Positions 1 through 11,659 are shown, counted from the first letter of the stretch. The stretch: DNA of 64,000 bases from Limnephilus marmoratus (GCA_917880885.1 OU862913.1:8556001-8620000), one strand, 5' to 3'. Notes: generated by a model not told the origin, from the sequence alone. Program-made: numbers and translations.

Positions 1-284
1 CCACTTTATTTTTATTTATATTTGTCGACCGGTTTTGGTTGAACTCAACCTTCTACAGGACAATAAACATATAAACTAAATTACAGTTAAGATTCTAAGG
101 TAAACACAAAAGAAAGAAAGATCATATAAATAAGAGAGGGAAAGAACATCAGATACTGGTTGGTGGAAGGGTAGGAGGCGGAGTCGCGGAGTCCTTTTAT
201 TTTATTCGTTACTGTTTTAAACACGACATACGCATAAACTCAAATTGCTGCTGTCAGTATTAAAGCGAGTTTGTAGATAATAAA
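1..284. other. No recognisable gene
   Basis: A+T-rich sequence with no coding pattern, RNA gene or repeat that I can identify. A TTTTATTTTATT tract lies near 197-208. Confidence 0.5.
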
Positions 285-504
285 ATGTCCTCAAAAGCGC
301 GAGATTTACGTCGTCAGCTTTCTTGGCTTATAAAGGCTCTCATGATGACTTGCTAGCGCAGCTTTGCCAAAAAATGCCAAAGAAATTTGAAAAACAGCAG
401 AAGAAAAATTTATGGAACATATAAATGATGTTATACGAGAGTTCAAGGTGATGGCCACGAAGAAGAAATCAACAACGCTTTTTGGTTATTACATAAAGGT
501 AAGT
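285..504 (+). pseudogene. Possible decayed coding fragment, unknown family
   Basis: An ATG at 285 opens a short frame that stops after about 23 codons. A second open frame covers about 391-498 (36 codons; it includes FMEHINDVIREFKVM and ends FGYYIK) and is followed directly by GTAAGT, a good splice donor. The two stretches are in different frames, so if they belong together at least one frameshift lies between them. I do not recognise the family. It may be the end of a 5' exon of a gene or of a transposase. The evidence is the coding-like composition and the donor site only. Confidence 0.25.
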
Positions 505-781
505 TTACTGCTAAAATGTAATAATATTACACATACGTAGATTGGTTTACAATATCTAAACTAAGCCTAGACTTTTTATAAAGAACTGGCCATAATAGGT
601 ATTAAATATTTTAGCTACCAATGAAAACATCAAGCACGCCAGCAACACTATTGTCAGCAAGCCCCAATGAACTATTTTGAATTTCTATTTTGAATTATAT
701 TTGAAGTTTTTCAGTGTTCAAATTGACCAAATTCCTTAAAAACGTAAACATACTATAACATTTTTCAGACATAGGTTTTTT

Positions 782-1100
782 TTACTGTGGGTAAATATAT
801 GACTTTTTATAAATCATATTGTAGCACATGTGAATTTTTAGATACCGTTTTGTAGCGCATGAATAGTTGCAGTCGGAACATGAAAAGGGTTTTTCTCCAC
901 TACGAGTCAGCAAGTGACTTCTTAGATATCCATTTTGAGAACACGAATAGTTGCAATCAGGATATGACAAAGGTTTTTCTCTTTTGTGTATCATACCGTG
1001 GATTTTAAAATCTTCCTTTTGAGAACTTGTATAATTGCATTCGGGTCATGAAAAAGGTTTCACTCCACTACGAGTCAGCTTATGAATCATATTAGAGTAA
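782..1100 (-). pseudogene. C2H2 zinc-finger array remnant
   Basis: Read on the minus strand, about three finger units are visible. They have linkers such as HKREKPLS and RSGEKPFS and cores such as CNYSCSQNGYLRSHL, the same CNYSC signature as the larger genes at 13 and 19 kb. The first CxxC of the most upstream unit has lost its Cys codon to a TGA at 1046-1048, and several His ligands are replaced (for example HLLTR, HMCYN). It looks like a decayed tail of a poly-zinc-finger gene of the local family. The short frame from 994 to 782 is what remains open. No upstream linker exon is visible nearby. Confidence 0.6.
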
Positions 1101-1106
1101 AGTGTT

Positions 1107-1172
1107 GTTTCACACGGCAGCCTAAAAAAGATTATTTTCCTCAGGGCCTCCTCAGTGGAGCTAATTTAAAAA
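1107..1172 (-). repeat. Dispersed repeat A, partial copy
   Basis: On the minus strand this matches the start of the repeat at 38592 (AGCTCCAC...GGAGGCCCTGAGGAAAATAAT). Other copies are at 17371, 38592/41297 and 45838. Confidence 0.6.
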
Positions 1173-1369
1173 AAATAATGTGTTGTAAATCCATGTAGGT
1201 AAATTAAAGATAAAACAATGTCAAATTGTGGAGATCCGGAAGGAATACAAGGCCGATAAAAATAATAATAATTTTAAAAAATGTATTCTTTAATTAATAA
1301 AATAAACACTTTTCCGCTATACGGTTGTCAGGAATGCAATTTACACATCTGCCGGATTTGCCCTGATAA

Positions 1370-1440
1370 TAATACTGTCCGAAACGTTAGCTAAAGAAGG
1401 ACGTAGCGAAACACGGCATAACACCCCAAAAACAATAAAC
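1370..1440 (+). repeat. Dispersed repeat B, partial copy
   Basis: Contains the block CGAAACGTTAGCTAAAGAAG followed by an ACCCCAAAAACAATAAACG tract. The same block recurs at 18850 and 45655 and, inverted, at 46377. Confidence 0.6.
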
Positions 1441-1611
1441 GGAAATAATTTTAAATCTAAAAAATGTACACAATATAAGCATCTATTGCGAGATAGAAAT
1501 TTCTTGTGTTATTTATTACCGCAAACGCGATAAAAACAAGGATAAGCGACTTTCCAGTACTTTGCGCAACTAAATTGTGAATTTAGGTAAAAATAGTCGC
1601 TTGGGCCTTGG

Positions 1612-1737
1612 GTGTTACGTAACGTTTAGGGAGGTAGAGGGGGGGGGGGGGTACAGAAAAAGTCACGGCACGTTACATGGTGGGATGGAGGTTCAAAACT
1701 CTTCAAAATTGCGTTACGTAATACTTGAACGCCCCCT
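1612..1737 (-). repeat. Dispersed repeat C (GTTACGTAACGTTTAGG...)
   Basis: A G/C-rich repeat that runs from GTTACGTAACGTTTAGGGAG through a long G run to ACTTGAACGCCCCC. An inverted copy, with the same blocks in reverse order, lies at 55766-55890. It resembles the short non-coding elements common in insect genomes, but I cannot name its class. Confidence 0.6.
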
Positions 1738-1904
1738 CATTAACTAGTATATGCCACAAAACCTCCCCAAGAAAACAAACTTTTTGGTACCCACACCACA
1801 CAAATAAAAATAAATCAATAAACAATGAAAAAAATAAAAAAAACAATGCAATAAATGTTTTGTTACATTATATGATCATATGTAACTTCGTTTTATTATT
1901 AAAC

Positions 1905-1929
1905 AAAGTTACAAATGATGCAAGGAATG
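1905..1929 (+). pseudogene. LINE 3' coding end, left half (BEL insertion target)
   Basis: The last codons before the BEL element read N-D-A-R-N-V. Joined to the sequence right of the BEL at 12587, they continue in frame to a stop. The last five bases, GAATG (1925-1929), are the target duplication. Confidence 0.6.
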
Positions 1930-2500
1930 TGTAGGGGCGTGTAAATAGCCCCTGACACGAGGGAAAGACTACCCTATGTAAATTAACGAAAATTGAATTC
2001 TTCCCTATGTGACACAAAAAACAGTCTACACAGCAATTCCAAAAACCTAAGTGAAAACAAAACAATACTCACTCGGAGAATGCAGCTCTTGTATGATGTC
2101 CAGCACAAAACGACACTAGTTTTCATTCAAAATATATCAAGGCGGTATTGCATAATCTTAACAGATGTTTCGCACAGCAAGGAAGTTTCAACAATGAATA
2201 ATTTTGCATATTAATAATACGTGCCACAATCACAATCTTGTACAACAATAATTCAAGTATTGGATGAATTATTCTTATGACTGACAAGGAGAGACATCTC
2301 TTGGCCTTTTACTGACACTCCCGTCAGAAGTAATTGCCTGATTCACAAAGGTAAGGAAATGCATGAATATACTGCATCTCAAGTCACATAGGTTAAATTC
2401 AATACAATACAAAAACCATAGATGGCGCCCTCATGGTCTTATAGCATAAATTATTAATTTAAAGAAATTAATGCCCAAATATATTTATGGCGCGTATCCA
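1930..2500 (-). repeat. BEL element 3' LTR
   Basis: 571 bp, starting TGTAGGGGCG and ending GCGCGTATCCA on the plus strand. It differs from the 12013-12586 copy by a few substitutions and small indels. It is the 3' LTR because the coding strand is minus. Confidence 0.9.
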
Positions 2501-2515
2501 TATTCCCCGCCTTGG
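2501..2515 (-). promoter_or_regulatory. Polypurine tract of the BEL element
   Basis: On the minus strand CCAAGGCGGGGAATA lies directly against the 3' LTR. A purine-rich run in this position primes plus-strand DNA synthesis in LTR elements. Confidence 0.6.
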
Positions 2516-2709
2516 AAGTTCGCGGAACTTTCAAAAAAAAGAAAACAAAGTTTAAATTAAACTTATTAAGGATAAAATCACTAAGTTGAAAAATGTTTAA
2601 AAAATAAAAATCATGTTGCTAAGTCAACTAAGTGTTAAATAAAGAATGTCATGGTTAAGTCCGAAATAATGAAACTTTAACAAAATATTAACTTAAAATA
2701 ATGATATAA

Positions 2710-3179
2710 TTATTGCGTTGGGATGGGATATAATTTAACAGGACGTTTAAAAAATCCAGATCTTGTCTTTACCGTCGTAACGCGAATAATTCTATCAGTA
2801 CCAGAATGAACCATTATCTGAAAGAATGATGCCATTTGAAAGCATTTGAAGTTAGGTCAAAGACCAACTCAATATGAATGGCCTTGGTTACAAGGCATAC
2901 AAAAAAATATATATATGCCTTTTGTGAAAGTTGTCCTCTTAGATGAGCAAGCGTGATACAGAGGGGACCTGCGTAATCTACACTGGTGTGAACGAAAGCC
3001 TTTGCTTCTACAACACGATATGAAGGTAAATCTGCCATTTTCAGTGTAGGATGCGATGGATTTAAGCGGAAGCAGCAATTGCATTTCCGCACTTTTGCCC
3101 TAATAACAGTCCTGGCATCTAATATCCAATAGCGCTGCCGTAAGATGGACATAAGAAGTCCAGGGCCTATATGAAAGTA
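2710..3179 (-). pseudogene. BEL pol, integrase remnant
   Basis: Minus-strand reading from 3179 resumes the integrase where the LINE broke it: FHIGPGLLMSILRQRYWI, then CNCCFRL of the HHCC zinc-binding domain, then VDYAGPL, which carries the first catalytic Asp of the DDE core. The frame stops soon after AIHIELVFDLTSNAF. In a second frame the typical pol C-terminus follows (VHSGTDRIIRVTTVKT to a TAA ending at 2710). The sequence between the two, including the second Asp and the Glu of the DDE triad, is missing. The integrase is therefore dead by both deletion and frameshift. Confidence 0.85.
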
Positions 3180-3372
3180 CATGACATGGAAATGGAAATG
3201 GAATGGAATGGAATGGAATGGAAAGTAAATGACATGGAAAAATTCAGTCAACGTTTCAACCTTAACCGGAACGTACGCCTGCACCGCTGCATCGCGACAG
3301 TATATTATTAATTCCTGGGTTGGGTGCTGCTTGCCCTAACCCTTTGCGCTCGCAATAAGTGGGGTCTCCAAT

Positions 3373-4413
3373 ATGTCGTTAACCGAAATTTTGGAGACGT
3401 TAAAGAGTGATGTATATAAGAACATCAAAGAAATAAAAATCAAAAATTTGATCGAAAAACAATTCTTACAACTTGAAAATACAATCAACAAAGAAAAAAT
3501 ATCGGACCAACAGGAAATAATCAAATTAAAAGACCAATTGCTAACGAAAACTGAAGAATATGCCAAAGGACTAGAAAACAGAAACCGAAGTTATCCTGTA
3601 AGTTACGAAGCCAAAACAACAAATAATTTACCTCAAGATACAAATAAATTTTCAATTATTATTTCTTCGGATGATAAAAACAAATCATCAGAAGACATTG
3701 AAAAAATAATCACAAAAAAAATTTCTGCTGCAAAACTGAAAATTGCAGTAAACGGAGTTAAAAAAATAAGCAAAAATAGACTGATTATACACTGCCCCAA
3801 AAAAAACGATGCTTTAGTATTGTCAAAAGAGATTAACGAAAATCTTCGTAACATCCAAGCTGAAGAAGTAAAGAAGAGAAAACCTAGGATCATTCTAAAA
3901 GGACTACATGAAGATATTCAAGATGATGATATTATACCAAACCTAATTGCACAGAACCCGGACCTGGAGGAAATGTTAAAAATGAATCCTGACTTAGACT
4001 CCCTTAAAATGTTAAAAACATTTAAAACTAAATATTCAAAAAATTGTGTCCTGGAAACTAGTGGCAGCATGAGACAATTACTACTGTATAAACAAAAAGT
4101 TAACATCAGCTACCAGCGGGTTAAGGTGGAGGAAGCCAAAGTACTCACGCAATGTTTCCATTGCTTTCGATTCGGTCACACTTCGCTCCGATGTCTGGAT
4201 AAAACAAATGCTGCTACATGTAGCCACTGTTCTGGAAACCACAACTTTCAACAATGTACCAACAAGAACTCCGATCCTATATGTAATAATTGTTCTTTTC
4301 AAAACAAAAACTACAAACTAAGTTATGACACTAATCACAATGCATCCAGCATTAAATGTCTATATCGTGCTAAAATGCTTAGAATCGCTCAAGACAAAAT
4401 TGATTATTCGTAA
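3373..4413 (+). CDS. LINE ORF1, gag-like RNA-binding protein
   Basis: A 346-residue protein starting at an ATG preceded by GTCTCCAAT. The first 60 residues are Lys/Glu-rich and likely coiled coil. The C-terminal third has zinc knuckles: CFHCFRFGHTSLRC fits CX2CX4HX4C, followed by CSHCSGNHNFQQC and a CNNC pair. Such ORF1 proteins coat the LINE RNA. The frame is intact. It lies 405 bp upstream of ORF2 in the same orientation, as in bicistronic jockey-type elements. Base use is extremely A-rich, like the rest of the element. Confidence 0.85.
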   Translation: MSLTEILETLKSDVYKNIKEIKIKNLIEKQFLQLENTINKEKISDQQEIIKLKDQLLTKTEEYAKGLENRNRSYPVSYEAKTTNNLPQDTNKFSIIISSDDKNKSSEDIEKIITKKISAAKLKIAVNGVKKISKNRLIIHCPKKNDALVLSKEINENLRNIQAEEVKKRKPRIILKGLHEDIQDDDIIPNLIAQNPDLEEMLKMNPDLDSLKMLKTFKTKYSKNCVLETSGSMRQLLLYKQKVNISYQRVKVEEAKVLTQCFHCFRFGHTSLRCLDKTNAATCSHCSGNHNFQQCTNKNSDPICNNCSFQNKNYKLSYDTNHNASSIKCLYRAKMLRIAQDKIDYS

Positions 4414-4818
4414 AGTAAGTAGAAGTATGATACATAAGTAACTATTCACGTACTATTCACGTACTAATTACTCGCATTATATATTTACACTGCATAAATG
4501 ATTTTAAAATGCAAACTAAAATAAATATTATTGCTACATACATTAAATACATCTTACAATATACGAAAATATTTGACCATGTCAAATACAACTGTTACAG
4601 GTCGTTCTATAAATATTTATTTCACTAACTGTAAACCTAAGATAAATATGTATTTTATATTGAGAGTTTTGGTTAATACTTTCTATTACTGTTTAATATG
4701 TATAACTCGACGAACACTTTTTCTCCTAAAAATTTTTTTTTCTCCTTTAATTACATTCTCAACAATACGATAATGTCAAAATCAATTTTTTATTATTCTA
4801 TACTCTTAAAATACTCTT

Positions 4819-7796
4819 ATGTCTGACTCATTATTTGAAGATATAGATTCATCTTTCAAGATTTCGGAAGATATTTGTTTATCTAGTGTCGAATGTAATA
4901 ACATACTATTAGAAATGAATCTCTCAAAATCTTTAACAATCCTTCACTTAAATATCAGAAGTGTCTGTAAAAATTTTGATCATTTTACAATCGCATTAAA
5001 TGAACTTGCCCATAAACCGGATTGTATTGTGTTATCAGAAGCCAGAATTAGCGGCTACTCAGGTACCTATAATTTACCTGGATACAATAATTTTGTTACC
5101 ACTTACAAAATAAATCAAAATAGCGGAATCATTGTTTTTATAAAATGTATTCATGACAATATTTCCGTTAATGAAATACATATCGATCTTGTAAACTGTC
5201 TTCATATTCAAATTAATATAAAAACACTTTATTTGATATAATAGCGTTATATAGAACACATAACTCGAGCATTAGTAATTTCACCGAGAATCTGAAATCT
5301 ATTATAAATACAAATTGTTCTCGAAATGCATTTGTTGTGGGCGATATCAATATCGATATATCTGATGAATTTGAAAACAATAGAAATAAAGAAAAAACTG
5401 ATTATATGAACACATTAACGGAACTAAACTTTAAACCATGTGTAAAAAAATATACGAGAGAATGTCTTGGACAAAGGTCATCATGCATTGATCATATCTG
5501 GTGTAATACTAATGAAACTGAAAAAATAAAATCAATTATTTGGAAAAATAATATAACTGATCATCACACATGCATTGTAGCCTTTAAAACTGACAAAATA
5601 GATGTGAAAAATTACTCCCACAATAATTTTCCAAAAACTATTATTAATTACGAAAAATTACAACAAAACCTTAACACTGAAAATTGGGAAACTGTTCTAT
5701 CCTCTAATAACACCGATTTATGTTCACTTAATTTTGAATCAATCTTAAATAAGCATATAAAATCCTCCTCTTCCATTATAAAATACTCTCCAAATACTAA
5801 ATTTAAAAAATTAAAACCGTGGATCACCCAAGGAATCATAATCTCAATTAGACATAAAGAAAAAATTTATAAGGAACATAAAAAATTTCCAGAAAACTAT
5901 AAACTATACGAATATTTTAAAAAATTCAGAAATAAACTGTGTTACATTATCCGGAAAACCAAAGAAGATTTCTATAAAGAAAAAATCAATATTGCTGGCA
6001 ACAATAATAAAAAGGTATGGCTAACTATCAATGAAATTATCAATAAAAAACCTAAAAAATCTAACATAAACAAAATTACAGATATTGATAACAAAATTTA
6101 TGATGTAAACACGGATCCAATAAAATGTGCAAATATTTTCAACAATTATTTTGGATCAGTTGGTGAAAAATTAGCACTTAAAATTAAAAACATCGAAAAT
6201 AATGAACTATATACATCGCCTTCAAATCCTTTTAATACCTTAACACAATTCCAACGAACTGACGCTGATGAAATCAAACACACTATTAATCAATTAAAAG
6301 GAAATTCTTCCCCCGGTTATGACAATATTTCGGTAGAAATTCTTAAAAAAAATTCTGATTCACTTTGTAAACCATTGGCACACATCATAAATACAAGTTT
6401 CGAAAATGGCAACTTCCCAGTAAATTACAAAAAAACTATTATTACTCCTATTTTTAAATCCGGTGACCCCTTTCTTAGTAATAATTATAGGCCAATTTCT
6501 CTTACCTCAAATATCGCAAAAATATTTGAAAAAATTGTAAAAAAACAGATGTTCAAATTTATAAAAGAAAATAATATATTAAATTCACATCAATATGGTT
6601 TTAGAGAAAATTTGAGCACTCAGGATGCTATCGTAGACCTAACATCTGAAATATATAAATCTTTAGATAACAAAAAAAAATGTATTGGAATATTTGTCGA
6701 CTTACGAAAAGCTTTTGACAGTATATCACATTCGAATCTTATCTCCAAACTAAAGAAAATTGGTATAACCAATAATGCCCTAACGTGGATCGAAAATTAC
6801 CTATTTCATAGAGAGCAATTTGTCAAATTAAATGGTTTTCTCAGCGATTCTCAAATCAGTAAATTTGGAATCCCGCAGGGAACAGTATTGGGACCAATTC
6901 TCTTTATCATTTATGTTAATGATATTTTTAAACTCACCATAAAATCCAAAATAATATCTTACGCTGATGACACAGCAATTCTAGCTGAGGGATCAACGTG
7001 GAATGAAACTCAGAGAACGGCGGAATCAGATATAAATTTAATTAAAAAATGGTTTGATCAAAATTTACTATCTCTAAATACAGATAAAACTTTTGTAATT
7101 CCTTTCACTCTGACTAAAAAGGCTACCCCTGAAAATCTAAATATATGTATACACTCATATAATTGTAATTCAAATTCATATATATGTAAACCTGATTGCT
7201 CTGTACTCACTATTAAAACCAATGTTAAATACCTTGGGGTAACTATAGACAGTAACATAAAGTGGAAGATGCAAATAAGCACAACAGTTGAGAGACTAAG
7301 AAAATTAGTGTACATTTTCATTAGAATTCGAAACATTTTAAATATTAGTATGTTAAGAACTATTTACTTTTCCTTAATCCAATCAGTGCTACAGTATGGA
7401 ATTGTTGGTTGGGGCGGTGCATTCAAAACTTCTCTTTTACCATTGGAAATCATTCAAAAATTAATTATAAAAATAATTTTAAAAAAGCCATATGATTACC
7501 CCACTATCAAATTATTTCAAGATTTTAAAGTACCTTCACTTCATGTTATTTATAAAAAAATTACAATTCTACAAATACACAAAGATTGCTTCAATAATGA
7601 GAGCTTCACTCCTTTTTCAAGCAGCATTAGAACAAATATCCTGGGCTCTATGACTGTCCCGCGTTGTAACACCACCACAGCTCAACAATACTATAAATAT
7701 ATTGGAGTTAAATGGTTTAACCAATTACCAGTTAATTTAAGAATGGAAACAAATTATAAAAAATTCAAAAAATCAATTAAAGCTCTTTATATATAA
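4819..7796 (+). pseudogene. LINE ORF2, endonuclease and reverse transcriptase, one frameshift
   Basis: The N-terminal part (4819-5241) carries apurinic-endonuclease motifs: LHLNIRS and the catalytic LSEAR. The frame then ends at a TAA near 5239. Reading shifts near 5230, in the run CTTTATTTGATATAA, and continues with VVGDINIDI, SCIDHIW and TDHHT, the remaining endonuclease motifs, to a stop at 7796. Reverse transcriptase motifs follow: NYRPISL, FVDLRKAFDS, GIPQGTVLGP and the catalytic ISYADDTAIL. No RNase H domain is seen. A single missing T would explain the break, so this copy encodes a split ORF2. Combined length is about 990 codons, normal for the group. Without the frameshift it would look functional. 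Confidence 0.9.
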
Positions 7797-8227
7797 CTTA
7801 TCACAATCACTACATCTTATAATATTTTATTTATAAACACAATTGTAATATCTGATATCCTTTTTCTTTCTTTAATTTTCAGCTTTCTTTACTTTTTATA
7901 TCCTCTTCATTCTGCTTATGTTTTATATATTATATAAAACTATAGATGCATATTATATGATATATAAGATTTTTTTTTTCTTTGTATTTCTGTTAATTAT
8001 CCATCAATTGATCTATATGTATATAAAAAAAAGATATATTATTTAAACTTATATAAAAATTAATATCTACATTCGTTGTCACCGCCTTTTTAACACGAGC
8101 TTTGCTCAAAAAAAAGGTGTAAGACGTATTAAATAATGTATATTTTTTTTTTCAAAAAAACTTTATTTATACAAAAAAACGTGAAATTTTTGTAAAATTT
8201 ATTAAATAAAAAAAAAAAATAAAAAAA

Positions 8228-10017
8228 TGATCAACGATAAGATCCACAACACAGTCATGTTTAGGAAGTAAACCCGGAAGTTTAACCTCAAATGGTAAAT
8301 CCGATTTAGAAGGCCGCCCCCCAATACGTAACAAATTATCCTCATCGAGAAAAACTAATAAATTCCGAAGCTTTTTTGAATTGTATATGGACAATTTGCC
8401 TTTCTGGAGTTCAGCAATATCTTCTATAAAGTGAAAACTCTGCACAGAACGAATCATAACCTTTTTACAGGAAGGTGATACCTTTTTTACGAATCGAAGG
8501 ACATAAACTACTATCCTTAAAGGTTTATCCCAAGTGGATATACGCTGAGCCAGTTCACTCAGGACCGATTTTTCACCCTGAAATGTTGCAATGAGCACAT
8601 TAGCTTTGTGTTCAGGCATTTCACCAGTATTGGTAGGGTGAAACGGTTTTAATGGCCATTCCAAAGGTGGGCTGCGAATCCATGATGGGACGTTCCACCA
8701 TAAATCATGTGAAACGAGTTGGGAAGGAAGCATGCCACGAGAAAGGCAGTCGCTCGGGTTTTCACTACCAGCAACATGGTAAAAGTTCTCTGGAGACAAA
8801 TTTTCTTGGCACTGAGCTACGCGATTACTAACAAACACCGACCAGCGATGCGGCGACGAATGTATCCATGAAAGCGCAAGGCTAGAATCTGAAAACGCGT
8901 ATGTCCCTGCAATAGTAAAACGCGAACGATAATTATCTTGAACCATCCGTATTAGTTTGGACATCAAGACCGCGGCACACAGCTCCAAACGAGCGAGTGT
9001 TGTCACTTTGGTGGGAGAGACCTTTGATTTTGCACAAAACAATCTCACGGTAATATTCCGAGATGGATCAGTTGTGTGTAAATATATCACACAGCCATAA
9101 CCATTCAGGCTCGCATCGCAGAACGCGACAATGAGTACTGTACTGTCCTTTAGGACACCAACATGACGCGGGATTTTAATCGTAGAAATCAAAGGAAATT
9201 CCTGTATGAGTGACGAGAACCTTTGAATAACGCTCTCAGGGGGGGTATCATCCCAACCAATGTTGCACAGCCATAGCTCTTTAATGAGCAATTTAGCGTA
9301 CAAAACCATGGGGGCGACCAAGCCGAGGACATCGAATAAGCGGGCGACTATAGAGAGTATGTTCCGCTTTGTACTCTTCTCCTGAACATACGAAGTAGTA
9401 AAGAAGAAGCTGTCATCAACTGATTCCCACAAGAGGTCTAACACCTTAAAGGCATTGTTAGAACCAACAGTGAAGTCCACCGCACTGCGGTCAAAATCTG
9501 GAAGGTTTTCAAGTACAACTTGAGAACTAGTAGTCCATTTGACCAAATCAAAGGCACCGGACTTGAATAACGAGATTAATTCTCGAGAAAGACGTACGGC
9601 GCTGGACTCATCTGCAATAGAATAGACCAGGTCGTCCACATACAACTTGAACTCTGCCACATTGGCAGCATCCAGGAAATGTGGTCTCATATCTTTGGCT
9701 AACTGACGAAAGTCAAATAAAAGCATAAACCAATCAGTTTGCAAATTGAGACCAGAATGCAAGATGTCATTTAGTGACAGCCCTGTATGTGTCTTAGCGC
9801 TAGCGTACAGCACAATCCTAGGCATAGGATTATCAGGACGAATGGCGGCATGATGGATGTAATATCCATCATCTGCAATTTCAGACCTACTACAGAATAC
9901 TAAGAACCTCATATCACCTTTGATTATACAGTGATTAGGTAATTGGTCGGTGATACTGTCAACGACAAGCGCATGTATATTACCTATATTTATTCTCTGG
10001 GTATACGCGAGACTCAA
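8228..10017 (-). pseudogene. BEL pol: reverse transcriptase and RNase H, with deletions
   Basis: An open frame of about 600 codons reads leftward. It opens with the end of the protease region (ALVVDSITDQLPN) and then jumps to YYIHHAAIRPD, so roughly the usual linker and N-terminal reverse transcriptase are gone. LLFDFR is followed directly by QLAKDMRP, removing the motif A aspartate block. YVDDLVYS, the catalytic motif C, remains. Downstream are the RNase H region (FCDASLNGYGC, LARLELCAAVL, FSDSSLALSWI) and the start of the integrase (LLPKHDCVVDLIVDH). The last codons before the stop at 8167 belong to the inserted LINE. The frame is +1 relative to gag, with a 38-base overlap. Confidence 0.88.
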
Positions 10018-11659
10018 TATCCAAATTCAAATACACGTAACCGAAAATTGGTCGAGACGTTGATCCAATTCCTTTGACAAACGAATTACTCAAAGGAATT
10101 ATTGGTAAATTCAGCGTCTTACAACAATCGACCGTAATCAAATTATTTTGAGAGCCATTATCAATTAGGCACCGAACAATAACTTTATTTCCGTTTTTAA
10201 GCTTCGCGTATACTTCTGCGGTCGAAAGTAAAATAGAAGAGTTCGGTGTTACTTTGGCACAAAGCGAACACGAAGGATTGACATTCGCGGTCCCCTCCAC
10301 TTGCTTATCACCAATGCCTGTTCCATTGATGCTGGATGACACTGGAGGGGGGACTGACGGTTCTTCACTGGTAGGTACTTGCGACGTATGTACATGAGTA
10401 TTGGTTTTCATATTATTCACACTGCCGAAATGTAAGAATGTATGATGACGTTTATTGCACAAATCACAAACTAACCCCGATTTGCATGACTTGATTGTAT
10501 GTGAACCACTAAGGCAATTTACACAGGCATTTTTCGATTTTATAAATTCAAATCGAGCCTGTGGGGAACTCATACATTTAAACTTTGAGCAAACGTTGAC
10601 TAAATGATCAGTTTTGTTACACAGAATACATCCTTTCGGCGGAGCTGGGAAGCGCGGAATATTCGCATTACTCGCGACGAACGATTTAGTATTATTTGAT
10701 CGGGAGGACGAAATGGGATGCGTTTTATTTACGACACCATGCGAGTTACTCGTTCGTTCTAAAATCTTTACTTGATCTTGTACAAACGAAACTAACTCAT
10801 TATAAGAAGGAATTTCTTTATTACGAACTGTCAGCTCAAAGTTCTGAGCCGTCTGTGAATCAATTTTTCTTACCGCGCAGTGAAACAAAATAAAATCAGT
10901 TAAATCTTCAATACCTAACTGCTTTAATGCCGACACTGACGAAGAATATCTTTCAATGAAAGAATTGAGACTGGCAGATGTATTCGTGCAGTTTTTCGCA
11001 TCGAGAATATTATTTAAATAATGTGTTCCTAGTGTACGTTTATCTTGATATTTTTTAACTAAACTCTCCCAAATGATCTGATATGTATCACCCGAAGGCA
11101 CAATGCCTGCGGTTATGTTCAAAGCCCCGTGTGTGAGTTTTCCGACTAAGTACTGCACACGCTGCGAGTCAGTTAGCTGTCTATTATTATGGATATTGGC
11201 TTTAAATGACTCAAAAAATTTCGACCAGCTTTCATTCTTACCATCGAAGGTTGGAAGATCTATTGCAGGAAGATTAATCATACACGGCTCCCGCGACTTA
11301 TTTTGTGACGTCGGTGATTCTCTTACAGAAGTTTTCATATTCGATCTAGTTCGTTTGACCTTCAAAAAAAGATCATCAAAAGCATTTAAAGCTTGAAAAT
11401 CTGGTTTAAATTCTGGATTTAAAGTTAACTGACGATCATTGATGCTATCTAATATATTTTCAAATTGACTTCGCATTTGATCAATCATCTCTGACTGAGC
11501 CATAAACACTTCGTTATTTCTTGACTCAAAATTAGATATATTATTTGTTGCATTATACAGATCGTTCATACGAAAAAAAAGATTTTCCTTTTTTGCGGTT
11601 AAAAGAATAAGCGATCTGTCTTGAGCCTCATCAAAACCCTCCTCCGTAATTCTTGGCAT
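9980..11659 (-). CDS. BEL gag and protease
   Basis: 559 codons. The N-terminus is charged (MPRITEEGFDEAQDRS). Around residues 130-270 lies the DUF1759/gag-like region (LPTFDGKNESWSKFFESF). Cys/His motifs follow (CILCNKTDHLVNVC, CVNCLSGSHTIKSC, CDLCNKRHHTFLH). The C-terminal part starts the aspartic protease domain with LIDNGSQNNLI, where D-N-G-S replaces the more usual D-S-G-S of this family. The frame stops at 9980 and the product continues in the +1 frame from 10017. BEL elements normally use one long frame, so the shift is probably a disabling indel, although a programmed shift cannot be excluded. Confidence 0.88.
   Translation of the reverse strand: MPRITEEGFDEAQDRSLILLTAKKENLFFRMNDLYNATNNISNFESRNNEVFMAQSEMIDQMRSQFENILDSINDRQLTLNPEFKPDFQALNAFDDLFLKVKRTRSNMKTSVRESPTSQNKSREPCMINLPAIDLPTFDGKNESWSKFFESFKANIHNNRQLTDSQRVQYLVGKLTHGALNITAGIVPSGDTYQIIWESLVKKYQDKRTLGTHYLNNILDAKNCTNTSASLNSFIERYSSSVSALKQLGIEDLTDFILFHCAVRKIDSQTAQNFELTVRNKEIPSYNELVSFVQDQVKILERTSNSHGVVNKTHPISSSRSNNTKSFVASNANIPRFPAPPKGCILCNKTDHLVNVCSKFKCMSSPQARFEFIKSKNACVNCLSGSHTIKSCKSGLVCDLCNKRHHTFLHFGSVNNMKTNTHVHTSQVPTSEEPSVPPPVSSSINGTGIGDKQVEGTANVNPSCSLCAKVTPNSSILLSTAEVYAKLKNGNKVIVRCLIDNGSQNNLITVDCCKTLNLPIIPLSNSFVKGIGSTSRPIFGYVYLNLDIESRVYPENKYR

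Larger units (their letters stand above)
3180..8227 (+). mobile_element. Full-length LINE (CR1/jockey-like) inserted in BEL integrase
   Basis: About 5.05 kb: a short 5' leader with GGAAT repeats, ORF1 with zinc knuckles, a 405-bp spacer, ORF2 with endonuclease and reverse transcriptase, a 430-bp 3' region and an A-rich end at about 8207-8227. Left of it BEL codons end at GAAAGTA (3179); right of it they resume at ATGATCAAC. Removing the insertion restores the BEL reading D-H-Y-F-H-I-G-P. The target duplication is very short or absent. Related 3' fragments lie at 23.6, 25.6 and perhaps 18.5 kb on this window. The clade is uncertain: no RNase H domain is seen. Confidence 0.88.
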
